DNA of 64,000 bases, taken from Sphingomonas arenae (GTDB lineage Bacteria > Pseudomonadota > Alphaproteobacteria > Sphingomonadales > Sphingomonadaceae). The stretch is taken from assembly GCF_016924655.1 (NCBI RefSeq), contig NZ_JAFFJU010000003.1, forward strand, positions 62,001 through 126,000. Direction: 5' to 3'. The position numbers and the translations under genes were made by a program. This document shows, in pieces, positions 8,813 through 18,224 of this stretch. Each line of letters opens with the position of its first letter. Position 1 is the first letter of the stretch. The notes beneath the pieces were generated by a model. The model did no database searches, was not told the DNA's origin, and worked only from the letters and a program-made list of their open reading frames with translations.

Positions 8813-8831
8813 GGCGCGCGCGTTAGCGAGC

Positions 8832-10283
8832 CTAGCGCGAGGCGACCAGCGCCAATCCGCTTTCTTCCGTCTTCTTGTCGGTGAGGTCCGTCAGCCGTGT
8901 CGGATAATCGCCGGTGAAGCAGGCATCGCAGCGCTGCGGCGAAGTTGGATTCCGGCTCTCTCCTAGCGCCCGATATAGCCCTTCGATGGAGATGAAGGCG
9001 AGGGTGTCGGCGTTGATGAACTTGGTCATGCCTTCCACGTCCATCTGCGCGGCGAGCAGCTTCGCGCGCTCGGGCGTGTCGACTCCATAAAAGCAGCTGT
9101 GGCGGGTCGGCGGGGACGCGATCCGCATGTGAACCTCGCGGGCACCAGCATCGCGCATCATCTGCACGATCTTGAGGCTGGTGGTGCCACGCACGATCGA
9201 GTCGTCGATCAGCACCACCCGCTTGCCCTTGATCAGGGCATGGTTGGCATTGTGCTTCAGCTTGACGCCGAGATGCCGGACCTCCTGGTTCGGCTGGATG
9301 AACGTGCGCCCGACATAGTGCGAGCGGATGATGCCGAGCTCGAACGGGAGGCCGGACTTCTGGCTGTAGCCGATCGCTGCCGGAACGCCGCTGTCGGGCA
9401 CCGGGACCACGAGGTCGGCCTCGACCGGAGCCTCCATGGCCAGCTCCGCCCCGATGTTCTTGCGCGATTCGTAGACGGAGATGCCGTCCACCACGCTGTC
9501 CGGGCGACTGAAATACACGTGCTCGAAGATGCAAGGGCGAGGGTTCGCCGCGGCGAAGGGTCGGAAGCTGCGGACGCCCTCCTCGTTTACGACGACCATC
9601 TCGCCCGGGCCGATCTCGCGTTCGTAGCGGGCACCGATCACGTCCAGCGCGACGGTCTCGCTCGCAAAGATGACGGACTCGCCGATCCGCCCCATCACCA
9701 GCGGGCGAATGCCGAGGGGGTCGCGGCAGGCGATCAGTCCCTGCTCGGTCAGGACCAGCAGCGAATAGGCGCCTTCGACCTGGCCCAGCGCGTCGATCAG
9801 CTTGTCCAGCGACGTCGTATAGTGGCTGGTCGCCACCAGGTGGATGATGACCTCGGTATCCGACGTCGACTGGAAGATTGAGCCCCGGCGATTGAGAGTC
9901 CGACGCAGCTTCATCGCGTTCGACAGGTTGCCGTTGTGCGCCACCGCGAAGCCGCCCTCGCTCAGCTCCGCGAAGAGGGGCTGGACGTTGCGGATGGCCG
10001 AAGAGCCGGTAGTCGAATAGCGGACGTGTCCGATCGCGGTTCGCCCGGGAAGGGAGCGGATCACCTCGTCCTTGTCGAAATTACCTGCGACATGCCCCAT
10101 GGCACGATGGGAGTGGAAGCTCATCCCGTCGTAGCTTGTGACGCCGGCGGCCTCCTGGCCGCGATGCTGCAGAGCGTGCAGCCCCAATGCGACGAAGCTG
10201 GCGGCAACCTCGGCATTCCAGATGCCGAATATGCCGCATTCCTCGCGGAGCTTGTCGTCGTCGAACGGGTTGGTCGTCAGCAT
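8832..10283 (-). CDS. purF: Amidophosphoribosyltransferase (PurF)
   Basis: 483 aa. This enzyme makes 5-phosphoribosylamine from PRPP and glutamine, the first step of purine synthesis. A short propeptide precedes the N-terminal nucleophile Cys16 in EECGIFGIW. The glutaminase domain shows RGQEAAG, GHVRYSTTGSS and AHNGNLSNA; the PRPP domain has VVLIDDSIVRGTTSLKIVQMMRDAGA, the PRPP-binding signature. Cys residues near the end (SCFYGVDTPERAKLLA and CDACFTGDYP) match the form that in Bacillus binds an Fe-S cluster; whether one is bound here is inference. An SDR gene follows on the same strand. Confidence 0.96.
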   Translation of the reverse strand: MLTTNPFDDDKLREECGIFGIWNAEVAASFVALGLHALQHRGQEAAGVTSYDGMSFHSHRAMGHVAGNFDKDEVIRSLPGRTAIGHVRYSTTGSSAIRNVQPLFAELSEGGFAVAHNGNLSNAMKLRRTLNRRGSIFQSTSDTEVIIHLVATSHYTTSLDKLIDALGQVEGAYSLLVLTEQGLIACRDPLGIRPLVMGRIGESVIFASETVALDVIGARYEREIGPGEMVVVNEEGVRSFRPFAAANPRPCIFEHVYFSRPDSVVDGISVYESRKNIGAELAMEAPVEADLVVPVPDSGVPAAIGYSQKSGLPFELGIIRSHYVGRTFIQPNQEVRHLGVKLKHNANHALIKGKRVVLIDDSIVRGTTSLKIVQMMRDAGAREVHMRIASPPTRHSCFYGVDTPERAKLLAAQMDVEGMTKFINADTLAFISIEGLYRALGESRNPTSPQRCDACFTGDYPTRLTDLTDKKTEESGLALVASR

Positions 10284-10395
10284 GGAACCTGCCGCCTGCC
10301 TGGAGTTGCGCCGCCTATAGGGGAAGGCGCCGCTTTTGTCTCCCCGCGCCTGAACCAGGGTTGAAGAGCCGCGCCCGGCACGTCACGTGAGGGCC

Positions 10396-10839
10396 ATGAG
10401 GAACGTCTTTATCGCTGCAAGTCTGCTTCTCCTGGGGGCGTGTGGACGCTCTGAGGAGACACCCCAGGAGCAGTCCACCGCCGCAGAGTCGCGAACGCCC
10501 GCCGCGGCGACGGTTACATTTGCCGGATCGGGCCGGAACCGCCTGTGCCTGGATGAAGGAAGAGGCCGCGCAGCCTTCATCACCTATGGTCAGGGGAACG
10601 CCAACTGTACTGCCACGGGGTCACTGCGGCGGAACGGCAGTTCTGCCGCGCTCTTTCCGGACGGTGACCAGGCGTGCCGGGTCGATCTCACAATCTCGGG
10701 CGAAGGCGTGCGGCTAGGCGGCGCGACCGCAGCATGTGCCTATTACTGCGGTCCAACGGCCAGCTATTCCGGTGCCGAGTTCCGCCGTAGCGACAGCGCC
10801 GGCGCCGTCGTAGACCTTGCCGGTGATCCGTTGTGTTGA
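10396..10839 (+). CDS. Small putative lipoprotein, unknown function
   Basis: 147 aa from the ATG at 10396 (an in-frame GTG lies at 10387). The N terminus MRNVFIAASLLLLGACGRSEE carries a lipobox LGAC with the lipidated Cys at about residue 17, so it is likely an outer-membrane or periplasmic lipoprotein. After a Ser/Thr/Ala linker the mature part contains several Cys (RNRLCLDEGRG, GNANCTATGS, DQACRVDL, AACAYYCGP), suggesting disulfides. No family is recognised with certainty. It is divergent from purF. Its stop codon lies within the palindromic operator of the downstream MerR gene. Confidence 0.7.
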   Translation: MRNVFIAASLLLLGACGRSEETPQEQSTAAESRTPAAATVTFAGSGRNRLCLDEGRGRAAFITYGQGNANCTATGSLRRNGSSAALFPDGDQACRVDLTISGEGVRLGGATAACAYYCGPTASYSGAEFRRSDSAGAVVDLAGDPLC

Positions 10840-10857
10840 CCTTTACGTGAACGTCAA
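10836..10857. promoter_or_regulatory. LiuR-like palindromic operator
   Basis: A 22-bp near-perfect palindrome: TTGAC at 10836-10840 and GTCAA at 10853-10857 flank a centre TTTACGTGAAC, mismatched only at a few symmetric positions. It lies 14 bp before the ATG of a MerR-family gene that is followed by an acyl-CoA dehydrogenase. LiuR-type MerR regulators of branched-chain amino acid and fatty acid breakdown bind palindromes of the TTGACGTTWACGTCAA type, so this is probably the autoregulatory site. It overlaps the stop codon of the upstream lipoprotein gene. Confidence 0.72.
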
Positions 10858-10870
10858 GTAGCGAAAGCTT

Positions 10871-11260
10871 ATGCCCGCAGCGGCCGCCAGCGACCATTCG
10901 CGCTTCTACAGCATCGGTGAACTCTGCGACGAGTTCGAGGTGACCGGTCGCGCCCTGCGCTTCTACGAAGACGAGGGTCTGCTCTCGCCGGAGCGGCGCG
11001 GGACACAGCGCCTCTACTCCGACCGGGATCGCGCCCGTCTGGCCTGGATCCTGCGTGCCAAGCGGGTGGGCTTCAGTCTCGCGACCGTTCGTGAGATGCT
11101 CGACCTCTACGATCTGGGCGACCAGCGCAGGACCCAAAGGCAGGTGACGATCGCCCGCTGCAAGGAACGCATCGCAGCGCTGGAGGAGCAGCGCCGCGAC
11201 ATCGACACCACCATTGACGAACTCCGCGACTTCATCGCCATCCTTGACCAGAAGGACTGA
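10871..11260 (+). CDS. MerR-family regulator, LiuR-like
   Basis: 129 aa, typical of the LiuR branch of MerR proteins. The winged helix-turn-helix reads YSIGELCDEFEVTGRALRFYEDEGLLSPERRGTQRLYSDRDRARL, then a coiled-coil helix (RCKERIAALEEQRRDIDTTIDELRDF) for dimerisation. No Cys-based metal site of the MerR/ZntR kind is present, which suits a regulator that senses a CoA-linked or organic effector. It is three bases from the acyl-CoA dehydrogenase gene, so it probably controls that gene and itself through the palindrome at 10836-10857. The effector is inferred from family, not seen. Confidence 0.85.
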   Translation: MPAAAASDHSRFYSIGELCDEFEVTGRALRFYEDEGLLSPERRGTQRLYSDRDRARLAWILRAKRVGFSLATVREMLDLYDLGDQRRTQRQVTIARCKERIAALEEQRRDIDTTIDELRDFIAILDQKD

Positions 11261-11263
11261 CCC

Positions 11264-13060
11264 ATGCCCGTCTACAACGCCCCCGTCCGCGACACGCGCT
11301 ACGTCCTCGACCATGTCGTAGGGCTGCAGAACTACGGCAATCTGCCGGGCTTCAGCGAAGCGACCCCAGACCTGGTCGAGGCTATTCTCGAGGAGGGCGC
11401 GCGCTTCTGCCAGGAGGTGCTGCTACCGCTGAACCGTACCGGCGACGAGGAAGGCTGCACCCGTCACGAGGACGGGTCCGTGACCACTCCCGCGGGCTTC
11501 AAGGACGCGTGGAACCAGTTCGTTGCCGGTGGTTGGACGACCCTCCATTCTCCGGCGGAGTTCGGGGGGCAGGGGCTCCCCTCCGTCGTTTCCACGGCGC
11601 TGTCGGAGTATCTCTGCTCCTCGAACCACAGCTTCGAGATGTACAATGGCCTGACCCAGGGGGCGATCGCCGCCATCCTGGTCAAGGGCTCGCCGGAGCA
11701 GCAGCAGACCTATCTGCCCAAGATGGTCGGCGGCCAGTGGACCGGCACCATGAACCTCACGGAGCCGCACTGCGGCACCGACCTCGGCCTCCTCAAGACC
11801 AAGGCCGAGCCGCAGGCGGATGGCAGCTACAAGATTTCCGGCACCAAGATCTTCATTTCCTCGGGCGAGCACGACCTGTCCGAGAACATCGTCCACCTGG
11901 TGCTGGCCAAGATCACGGGCGCGCCGGACAATGTGAAGGGCATCTCGCTGTTCATCGTGCCCAAGTTCCTCGTCAACGAGGACGGCAGCCTGGGTGAGCG
12001 CAACAGCCTGTCCTGCGGCTCGATCGAGCACAAGATGGGCATCCACGGCAACTCGACGTGCGTCATGAACTATGACGGGGCCATCGGCTATCTGGTCGGC
12101 GAGCCGGAGAAGGGCCTCGCCGCCATGTTCATCATGATGAACGCTGCGCGCCTGGGTGTTGGGCTGCAGGGCCTCGCCCAGGCCGAGGTCGCCTATCAGA
12201 ATGCCGTGGCTTACGCGAAGGACCGCCGGCAGGGCCGGGCGCTGAAGCCGGACGACCGCGATCCGAACGCCAAGGCCGACACGCTGTTCGTTCACCCCGA
12301 TGTGCGGCGGATGCTGCTGGAAGCCAAGGCCACCAATGAGGCGTCACGCGCACTGATCCTGTGGGGTGCGCTGCAGGTTGACCTGACGCGCAAGGCCCAG
12401 ACGGAAGAGGACCGCCTGCGGGCCGACGACCTCATCAGCCTGCTGACCCCGGTTATCAAGGGCTATCTGACCGACAAGGGTTTCGAGGTGGCGGTCAACA
12501 TGCAGCAGGTGTTCGGCGGCCACGGCTACATCCGCGAATGGGGTATGGAGCAGTTCGTCCGTGATGCCCGCATTGCCCAAATCTACGAAGGCACCAACGG
12601 GGTGCAGGCAATGGACCTTGTCGGACGCAAGCTCGCGCAGAATGGCGGCCGGGCCGTGCGGACCTTCTTCGAGGTCGTGACGGCCGACATCGCCGAGGCA
12701 CGTGCCGCTGGCGATCCTGCGGGTATCGCCGCTCCGCTGGAGAAGGCTCTGGGCGAACTGCAGCAGGCGACAATGTGGCTGGCGCAGAACGGCATGGCCG
12801 ACCCGAACAATGCCGGGGCAGGGGCATATGCCTACATGAACCTCATGGGCGTGGTGGCGCTCGGCTGGATGTGGCTGAAGATGGCCTCGGCTTCGGCTCG
12901 TCTCCTGGAGCAGCCGGGCGAGGACCAGTCCTTCCACGATGCCAAGCTCGCCACCGCGCGCTTCTATGCTTCGCGGGAGCTGGTCAAGGCGGGTACCTTC
13001 CGCCGGCAGATTGAGGCGGGCGCGGATACGCTGATGGCGCTTCCGGTGGAGGCGTTCTGA
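11264..13060 (+). CDS. Acyl-CoA dehydrogenase (large, DmdC/AcdB-like type)
   Basis: 598 aa, longer than the about 380-aa classical type and matching the subfamily with an extra C-terminal domain that includes broad-range and DmdC-like enzymes. The flavoprotein oxidises acyl-CoA to the enoyl-CoA and hands electrons to ETF. Visible are [21 protein letters not shown] (FAD/substrate loop), [58 protein letters not shown] with the catalytic Glu in the IYEGTNG region, and a helical tail. The MerR gene directly upstream suggests fatty-acid or branched-chain acyl-CoA catabolism. The chain-length preference is unknown. It has no enoyl-CoA hydratase partner next to it. Confidence 0.92.
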   Translation: MPVYNAPVRDTRYVLDHVVGLQNYGNLPGFSEATPDLVEAILEEGARFCQEVLLPLNRTGDEEGCTRHEDGSVTTPAGFKDAWNQFVAGGWTTLHSPAEFGGQGLPSVVSTALSEYLCSSNHSFEMYNGLTQGAIAAILVKGSPEQQQTYLPKMVGGQWTGTMNLTEPHCGTDLGLLKTKAEPQADGSYKISGTKIFISSGEHDLSENIVHLVLAKITGAPDNVKGISLFIVPKFLVNEDGSLGERNSLSCGSIEHKMGIHGNSTCVMNYDGAIGYLVGEPEKGLAAMFIMMNAARLGVGLQGLAQAEVAYQNAVAYAKDRRQGRALKPDDRDPNAKADTLFVHPDVRRMLLEAKATNEASRALILWGALQVDLTRKAQTEEDRLRADDLISLLTPVIKGYLTDKGFEVAVNMQQVFGGHGYIREWGMEQFVRDARIAQIYEGTNGVQAMDLVGRKLAQNGGRAVRTFFEVVTADIAEARAAGDPAGIAAPLEKALGELQQATMWLAQNGMADPNNAGAGAYAYMNLMGVVALGWMWLKMASASARLLEQPGEDQSFHDAKLATARFYASRELVKAGTFRRQIEAGADTLMALPVEAF

Positions 13061-13070
13061 GGCAGTCGGT

Positions 13071-13091
13071 GGCCGGTTGAAGAACCCGGCC
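13071..13091. terminator. Hairpin between convergent genes
   Basis: GGCCGG (13071-13076) pairs with CCGGCC (13086-13091) around a 9-base loop. It sits between the stop codons of the convergent acyl-CoA dehydrogenase and GGDEF-EAL genes and may act in both directions. There is no T run, so rho-independent strength is doubtful. Confidence 0.35.
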
Positions 13092-13093
13092 AG

Positions 13094-15787
13094 CTACTCG
13101 CCAACCGCGCGGTTGACGTACCAGGGCTGAAGCATCGTCACGTCATTCGACTTGACCTTCTTGGGTGCAAGTCGGGACAGGTCGAACGTCTGGTCGAAGT
13201 GGACCCCGAACTTGCCACGCTGGGCCCAGCGGACGGTGCCGGTCACGGGTCCGACTCCCACGACGTCGATCGTCAGCTTCTGGTCCGGCGTCGCGGAACG
13301 CGGACACTCGACTAGGGCTCCGGAAGCCGAGATGTTGCGCAGCCGCACCTCCGTGACGATCCCGTCCAGGGAGATGATTGCGCGTCGCATCAGCCGCTGA
13401 CGGGGCTCACGGATACACTGATAGCCTTCCGCTTCGACTGACCGGTCAGAGGCGAGCTTACGCGCCACTTCGGGTTCGGCAGGGCGACCGAAGATATAGC
13501 CTTGCACGTGACTGACGCCGAGCTCGCGGATGAGGTTGAGGTCGTCATGCGTCTCGACGCCTTCGGCCACCGTGTCCATCGACAGGCTGTCGGCCAGCGT
13601 CACGATGGCGCGAATGATGGCCGCGTTGCGGTTCTTGGACGACGCCGCACCCCGAACGAAGCTCTGGTCGATCTTGATCTTGTCGAACGGCGCTTTCTTC
13701 AAATAGCCCAAGGACGAGTAGCCGGTGCCGAAATCGTCGAGTGCGAGCCTGACGCCAAGCTCCTTCAGGCGCGCGAACGTTTCGTCCGTGGCATCGTTGT
13801 CGGCGAGGAACACGCCTTCCGTGATTTCAAGCTCGAGCCGCTCCGGCTTCACGCCCGTGTCTCGCAGCGCGGCATCCACGATCTTCACGATCGCCGGATC
13901 GTTGAACTGGATGGGGGAAAGGTTCACCGCCACGCGCACCGTATCCGGCCAGCGGGCCGCTTCGAGCAGAGCGTTGCGCAGGACCCACTCGCCAATGCGG
14001 CCGATCATGCCGCACTCTTCGGCGAGTGGGATGAAAATCGCGGGGGAGATCGCGCCACGTTTGGGGTGTGTCCAGCGGACCAGCGCCTCGAAGCTGGCAA
14101 TTTCCTCGCCCGCCGCTCGCACGATCGGTTGGTACATGACTGAGAGCTCGCCGCGCTCGATGGCCTGGCGAAGGTCGCCTTCAAGGATTTGCCGGTCAGC
14201 CGCCTCGGAGTGCATCGAAGGCTGGTAGAAGCAGTGCTTGCCCCGACCGGCGCCCTTGGCTGCATAGAGCGCCAGGTCGGCATTGCGCACGAGGCTGTCG
14301 GCGCAGCATCTCCCCGGATCGCCGATGGCGATGCCGACCGAGGCGCCGATCGACACCCGATGTCCCTCGATCTGGTAAGGCCGGGAGACCTCGTGGATCA
14401 ATGTCCGGGCGAGTGATTCGAGTAGCCCGATGTCCACGGTTCCGGGCAGAACGGCCTTGAACTCGTCACCGCCAAGCCGCCCCATCTGCCCGTGTTCGCC
14501 CATCACGCTCGTAAGGCGCTGCGCCACCTGCTTCAGCAGGGCGTCTCCTACGGGATGGCCGAGGGTATCGTTGACATTCTTGAACCGATCGAGGTCGATC
14601 AGGAACAGCGAAAGTCCCTTCTGGCGACGCGCGGCGTTCCGGAGCGCCTCGTCAAGCGTCTGGCGCATCATGGCCCGGTTCGGCAGGCCCGTGAGCGAGT
14701 CGAAACGCGCGAGGCGGCTGATCTCCTGCTCGGACCGGCGTTGCTCCGTAAGGTCCGTCCCGATGCCACGGAAGCCGAGGAAACGGCCGTTCTCGTCGAA
14801 GATGGGGTTGCCGGAGAGCGACCAGTGGACATCGGCGTCACTGGCGGGCCGAACAACCACGTCGGAAAAGGGGAATCGTGCCGAAAGGTGAAAGCCCAGC
14901 GTACGCTCTTCGCGGAACGTGTCGTTGGAGGAAGCTTCGACCGACAACAGGTCGGTAAACTGCCGTCCGAGCAGTGCTTCGGGGGTGGTGTTGAAGTCGT
15001 CCGCCAGCTGCTGCGACACGTAGGACAGCGTGCCCACGTTGTTGGTCTCCCAGAACCAGCCACGGCCTGAGGCTTCGAACTCGCCGACGAAGTTGAGTGC
15101 CTTTTGCGCCTGCTGATCGAGATGCAGCCGGCGGCGAGCCGCTGCCAGCATCTGCCGGGTTATGGTGATGCTGTAGGCCGTGGTCACCAGCCCGAGCGAG
15201 GCGATCACTGCGGTCACGAAAGGGTCGCCGCTGAAAAGCGCAGTCCCGATCGTGGCGACCAAAGCATTCGCCGCCGCGAGCGGCGGTGACCCGGCGCAGA
15301 TCAGCGTCTTCATCGCCAACCCCGCGCCGAGCACCAATGGAAGGAAACCGAACCCTCCCACCGTCCCGTAAGAGTTCGCAGCCTGCGCGAAAAGCATCCA
15401 GATGAGGCTGGAGGCGACCACGTAAGCCAGCATCAGCCGCGCCGCGGTGTGCGGCGGAATATTGAAGTCCCGGCGCTTCAGGAGCAGTGCCGCCGCCGCA
15501 CCGTCCAGCAATAACGACAGGATCAGCGGTACGAGGGTCCCGAATAGACCGCCGATGCCGATGCTCTGCCATCCCTGGACGATAATGGCCGCGCCGATCA
15601 CCATGTGCGTGGCGGCAAGCAGCAGCGGCCCATAGGTGAACATCGACACGCGCTTGGACTGGAGAGACGAGTTCTCGTCCGTCAGGCCCGCGGGTGACAG
15701 GTCAAACCAGATCGCCTCACGCGTGGAAGCGCGCGCGGGACCGGCCAACTGACCATCGGTGGGTAGTCCAAGACGGGCCCGACGCAT
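13094..15787 (-). CDS. Membrane-bound PAS-GGDEF-EAL-PilZ protein (c-di-GMP turnover and binding)
   Basis: 897 aa. Order: about six membrane helices in residues 50-210, a PAS domain (about 240-355, with FLGFRGIGTDLTEQ), GGDEF (RLGGDEF intact), EAL (EALVRWTHP), and a C-terminal PilZ-like domain (from about 790; MRRAIISLDGIVTEVRLRNISASGALVE). EAL catalytic residues look complete: EAL, VNLSPIQF, LELEITEG, DDFGTGYSSL, KIKIDQSF and VAEGVET, so phosphodiesterase activity is likely. GGDEF lacks a clear RxxD inhibitory site. The PilZ end could make the enzyme sense its own substrate or product. PilZ here has MRRA rather than a clear RxxxR, so binding is uncertain. Confidence 0.9.
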   Translation of the reverse strand: MRRARLGLPTDGQLAGPARASTREAIWFDLSPAGLTDENSSLQSKRVSMFTYGPLLLAATHMVIGAAIIVQGWQSIGIGGLFGTLVPLILSLLLDGAAAALLLKRRDFNIPPHTAARLMLAYVVASSLIWMLFAQAANSYGTVGGFGFLPLVLGAGLAMKTLICAGSPPLAAANALVATIGTALFSGDPFVTAVIASLGLVTTAYSITITRQMLAAARRRLHLDQQAQKALNFVGEFEASGRGWFWETNNVGTLSYVSQQLADDFNTTPEALLGRQFTDLLSVEASSNDTFREERTLGFHLSARFPFSDVVVRPASDADVHWSLSGNPIFDENGRFLGFRGIGTDLTEQRRSEQEISRLARFDSLTGLPNRAMMRQTLDEALRNAARRQKGLSLFLIDLDRFKNVNDTLGHPVGDALLKQVAQRLTSVMGEHGQMGRLGGDEFKAVLPGTVDIGLLESLARTLIHEVSRPYQIEGHRVSIGASVGIAIGDPGRCCADSLVRNADLALYAAKGAGRGKHCFYQPSMHSEAADRQILEGDLRQAIERGELSVMYQPIVRAAGEEIASFEALVRWTHPKRGAISPAIFIPLAEECGMIGRIGEWVLRNALLEAARWPDTVRVAVNLSPIQFNDPAIVKIVDAALRDTGVKPERLELEITEGVFLADNDATDETFARLKELGVRLALDDFGTGYSSLGYLKKAPFDKIKIDQSFVRGAASSKNRNAAIIRAIVTLADSLSMDTVAEGVETHDDLNLIRELGVSHVQGYIFGRPAEPEVARKLASDRSVEAEGYQCIREPRQRLMRRAIISLDGIVTEVRLRNISASGALVECPRSATPDQKLTIDVVGVGPVTGTVRWAQRGKFGVHFDQTFDLSRLAPKKVKSNDVTMLQPWYVNRAVGE

Positions 15788-15865
15788 ACTTCCGCAAGTC
15801 TCCTCGCGGACATGGTATGCGCCGGGCCGTTAACGGACCGTCTAACCCATGTGCTTTCTGGCTGT

Positions 15866-16798
15866 TTAACTCTGTTCGGGAAGGAAGTCGGGGACGGACA
15901 GGTAACGCTCGCCCGTGTCATAGTTGAAGCCAAGCACGCGGGGCCGCTCCCCGAGTTCGGGCAGCTTCTGGGCGATGGCGGCCAGCGTCGCACCCGATGA
16001 GATCCCGACCAGGATCCCTTCCTCGCGCGCAGCGCGACGGGCCATTTCCTTGGCATCGTTCGGATCGACCTGGATCGTGCCGTCGAGCGTGTCGGTATGC
16101 AGGTTCGTGGGGATAAAGCCCGCGCCGATCCCCTGGATGGGGTGCGGACCAGGCTGGCCGCCGGAGATGACGGGCGACAGCGTCGGTTCCACCGCGAAGA
16201 CTTGGAGGTTCGGCCACTTCTGCTTGAGCAGCTGAGAGCAGGCCGTGATATGCCCGCCGGTTCCCACACCGGTAATCAGCGCATCGAAGCCGCGCTCGTC
16301 GTCGCCGAAGTCCGCCAGGATCTCGCGCGCGGTGGTCTCCAGGTGAACCTGGATGTTGGCGGGATTGTCGAACTGCTGCGGCATCCACGAGCCCGGAGTT
16401 TCGGCGATGATCTCCTCGGCGCGGGCAATGGCTCCCTTCATGCCCTTCTCGCGCGAGGTCAGGTCGAAGGTCGCACCATAAGCTAGCATCAGCCGGCGGC
16501 GTTCCAGGCTCATGCTCTCCGGCATGACGAGGATCAGCTTGTAGCCCTTCACCGCTGCGACCATCGCGAGGCCGATCCCCGTGTTGCCACTGGTCGGCTC
16601 AACGATGACACCGCCAGGCTTCAGCTTGCCGCTGCGCTCCGCATCCTCGATCATGGCAAGCGCAATGCGGTCCTTGATAGATCCGCCCGGGTTGGAGCGC
16701 TCGGACTTGACCCAGACCTCGGCCTGGTCGCCAAAAAGGCGCTGGATCCGGATGTGCGGCGTGTTGCCGATGGTTTCGAGTATCGTCTGTGCCTTCAT
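15866..16798 (-). CDS. cysK: Cysteine synthase A
   Basis: 310 aa from the ATG at 16798. O-acetylserine sulfhydrylase uses PLP to make cysteine from O-acetylserine and sulfide. Visible are the PLP Lys in NPGGSIKDR, the substrate loop PTSGNTGIG, the phosphate-binding [10 protein letters not shown], and [10 protein letters not shown] near the C terminus. The frame is open further upstream, but the ATG at 16798 overlaps the TGA of the MFS gene by four bases (ATGA) and gives the standard length. Coupled translation with an exporter is unusual for cysK. Confidence 0.95.
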   Translation of the reverse strand: MKAQTILETIGNTPHIRIQRLFGDQAEVWVKSERSNPGGSIKDRIALAMIEDAERSGKLKPGGVIVEPTSGNTGIGLAMVAAVKGYKLILVMPESMSLERRRLMLAYGATFDLTSREKGMKGAIARAEEIIAETPGSWMPQQFDNPANIQVHLETTAREILADFGDDERGFDALITGVGTGGHITACSQLLKQKWPNLQVFAVEPTLSPVISGGQPGPHPIQGIGAGFIPTNLHTDTLDGTIQVDPNDAKEMARRAAREEGILVGISSGATLAAIAQKLPELGERPRVLGFNYDTGERYLSVPDFLPEQS

Positions 16799-18147
16799 GC
16801 GGGCTTCTCCTCTTCGACGGCTTGCGCGAGCAATTCCTTGGGCGGGTCGAACGTCCGGGCACGCCTGAGTTCCGGAAACAGCCAGGACCATGCCCCGGCG
16901 ACGAATATGGCGGCGCCTCCACCGAACACAACCGCACCGACCGGGCCAAGCAGCGCCGCGGCCAGACCCGACTGAAGTTCGCCGAGTTCGTTGGAGGCGG
17001 AAATGGCGAGCCCGGACACGGCCGACACGCGGCCGCGCATCATGTCGGGGGTGTGGAGCTGGACGAGGCTGGAACGGACGTAGACGGACAGCATGTCGGC
17101 TGCGCCGAGGAGGGCTAGGACGAGCAGCGACAGCGGCAGCGAGCGGGACACGCCGAACAGGATGGTCAGCAGACCGAAGGCGGCGACCGCGGCCAGCATC
17201 TTCAGGCCCACATTGTGCTTGAGCGGGCGCCACGCGAACCAGCCGGCGACCAGCGCCGCTCCCACCGCCGGGGCGGCACGCAGCAGCCCCAGTCCTTCGG
17301 TTCCCACGTGGAGAATGTCACGGGCGAACACCGGGAGCATGGCGGTCGCGCCCCCAAGCAAGACCGCGAACAGGTCGAGCGTGATCGCTCCGAGTAGGAA
17401 GCGATGGCCGCGAACATAGGTCAGCCCCTCAATCATCTGTCGGATCGGGTGCGGGTGGCCGGTCATCCTTGGCGGGATGATGTGGCGGATGGGTGTCAGC
17501 AGCAGGATCGCGAGCAGCATCAGGGCCGTTGCGCTCCAATAGGGCATGGGCGCATCGGCGGCGTACAGAAAGCCTCCGATCGCCGGGCCGGCTACCGACG
17601 CCGACTGCCAGGCAATGGAGGACAGAGCGATCGCCTTGGGCAGCAGTTCGGGCGGAACGATGTTCGGAGCGATCGCCGACATGGCCGGGCCCACGAACAC
17701 CCGCGCCACGCCATGGAGGGCGGCGAAGGTGAACAGCAAGGGCAGAGTGAGCAGATCGTTCGCGGTGCAGAAGCCGAGGCCGAGCGCCACGCTCATGTCC
17801 ACGGCGTTGGCGAAACGAGCGACGGTGCGACGCTCGTAGCGGTCTGCCACCCAGCCGGCGACTGGCGTGAGCAGGGCGAGCGGCACGAACTGGACCGCAC
17901 CAAGCAGGCCGAGCATGAACGACGCCTCGCGGATCGACATGCCGTAGTCCGCCCGGGCTACGTCGTAGACCTGATAGCCGATGATCACGACCATCCCCAT
18001 GGTCGCGAGCACCGCCGCGAAGCGCGCTAGCCAATAGAGTTGGAAGTCGCGGATCGCGAGCGGGGAGGTGGGCACGCTGCGGCGCTTAGCGACGGGTGGA
18101 GGGTCGGGCAACCAACCGAGTAGTTGGCGAAAAGGCTTCAAGTTCAT
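16795..18147 (-). CDS. MFS exporter, EntS/MFS_3 type
   Basis: 450 aa with about 12 membrane helices. The start region ([27 protein letters not shown]) and the loop-2 motif [16 protein letters not shown] fit the MFS_3 (EntS-like) group, which includes enterobactin and drug exporters. The middle loop ([28 protein letters not shown]) is typical for that group. Substrate is not predictable. The gene runs into cysK by an ATGA overlap, so the transporter may handle a cysteine or sulfur-linked compound, but that is inference from position only. Confidence 0.87.
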   Translation of the reverse strand: MNLKPFRQLLGWLPDPPPVAKRRSVPTSPLAIRDFQLYWLARFAAVLATMGMVVIIGYQVYDVARADYGMSIREASFMLGLLGAVQFVPLALLTPVAGWVADRYERRTVARFANAVDMSVALGLGFCTANDLLTLPLLFTFAALHGVARVFVGPAMSAIAPNIVPPELLPKAIALSSIAWQSASVAGPAIGGFLYAADAPMPYWSATALMLLAILLLTPIRHIIPPRMTGHPHPIRQMIEGLTYVRGHRFLLGAITLDLFAVLLGGATAMLPVFARDILHVGTEGLGLLRAAPAVGAALVAGWFAWRPLKHNVGLKMLAAVAAFGLLTILFGVSRSLPLSLLVLALLGAADMLSVYVRSSLVQLHTPDMMRGRVSAVSGLAISASNELGELQSGLAAALLGPVGAVVFGGGAAIFVAGAWSWLFPELRRARTFDPPKELLAQAVEEEKPA

Positions 18148-18224
18148 TCTGCCAGCGTGACGACACCCTTGCTCTTGCCGAAGTGGCTGCCAGAGTGGGT
18201 TGGGGCGGAGGAGGCGAATTCACG

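Noticed and set aside
15866-17233. A 455-codon frame extending cysK far upstream
   Set aside because: The extra N-terminal part is Arg/Pro-rich and lies inside the MFS gene; the true start is the ATG at 16798.
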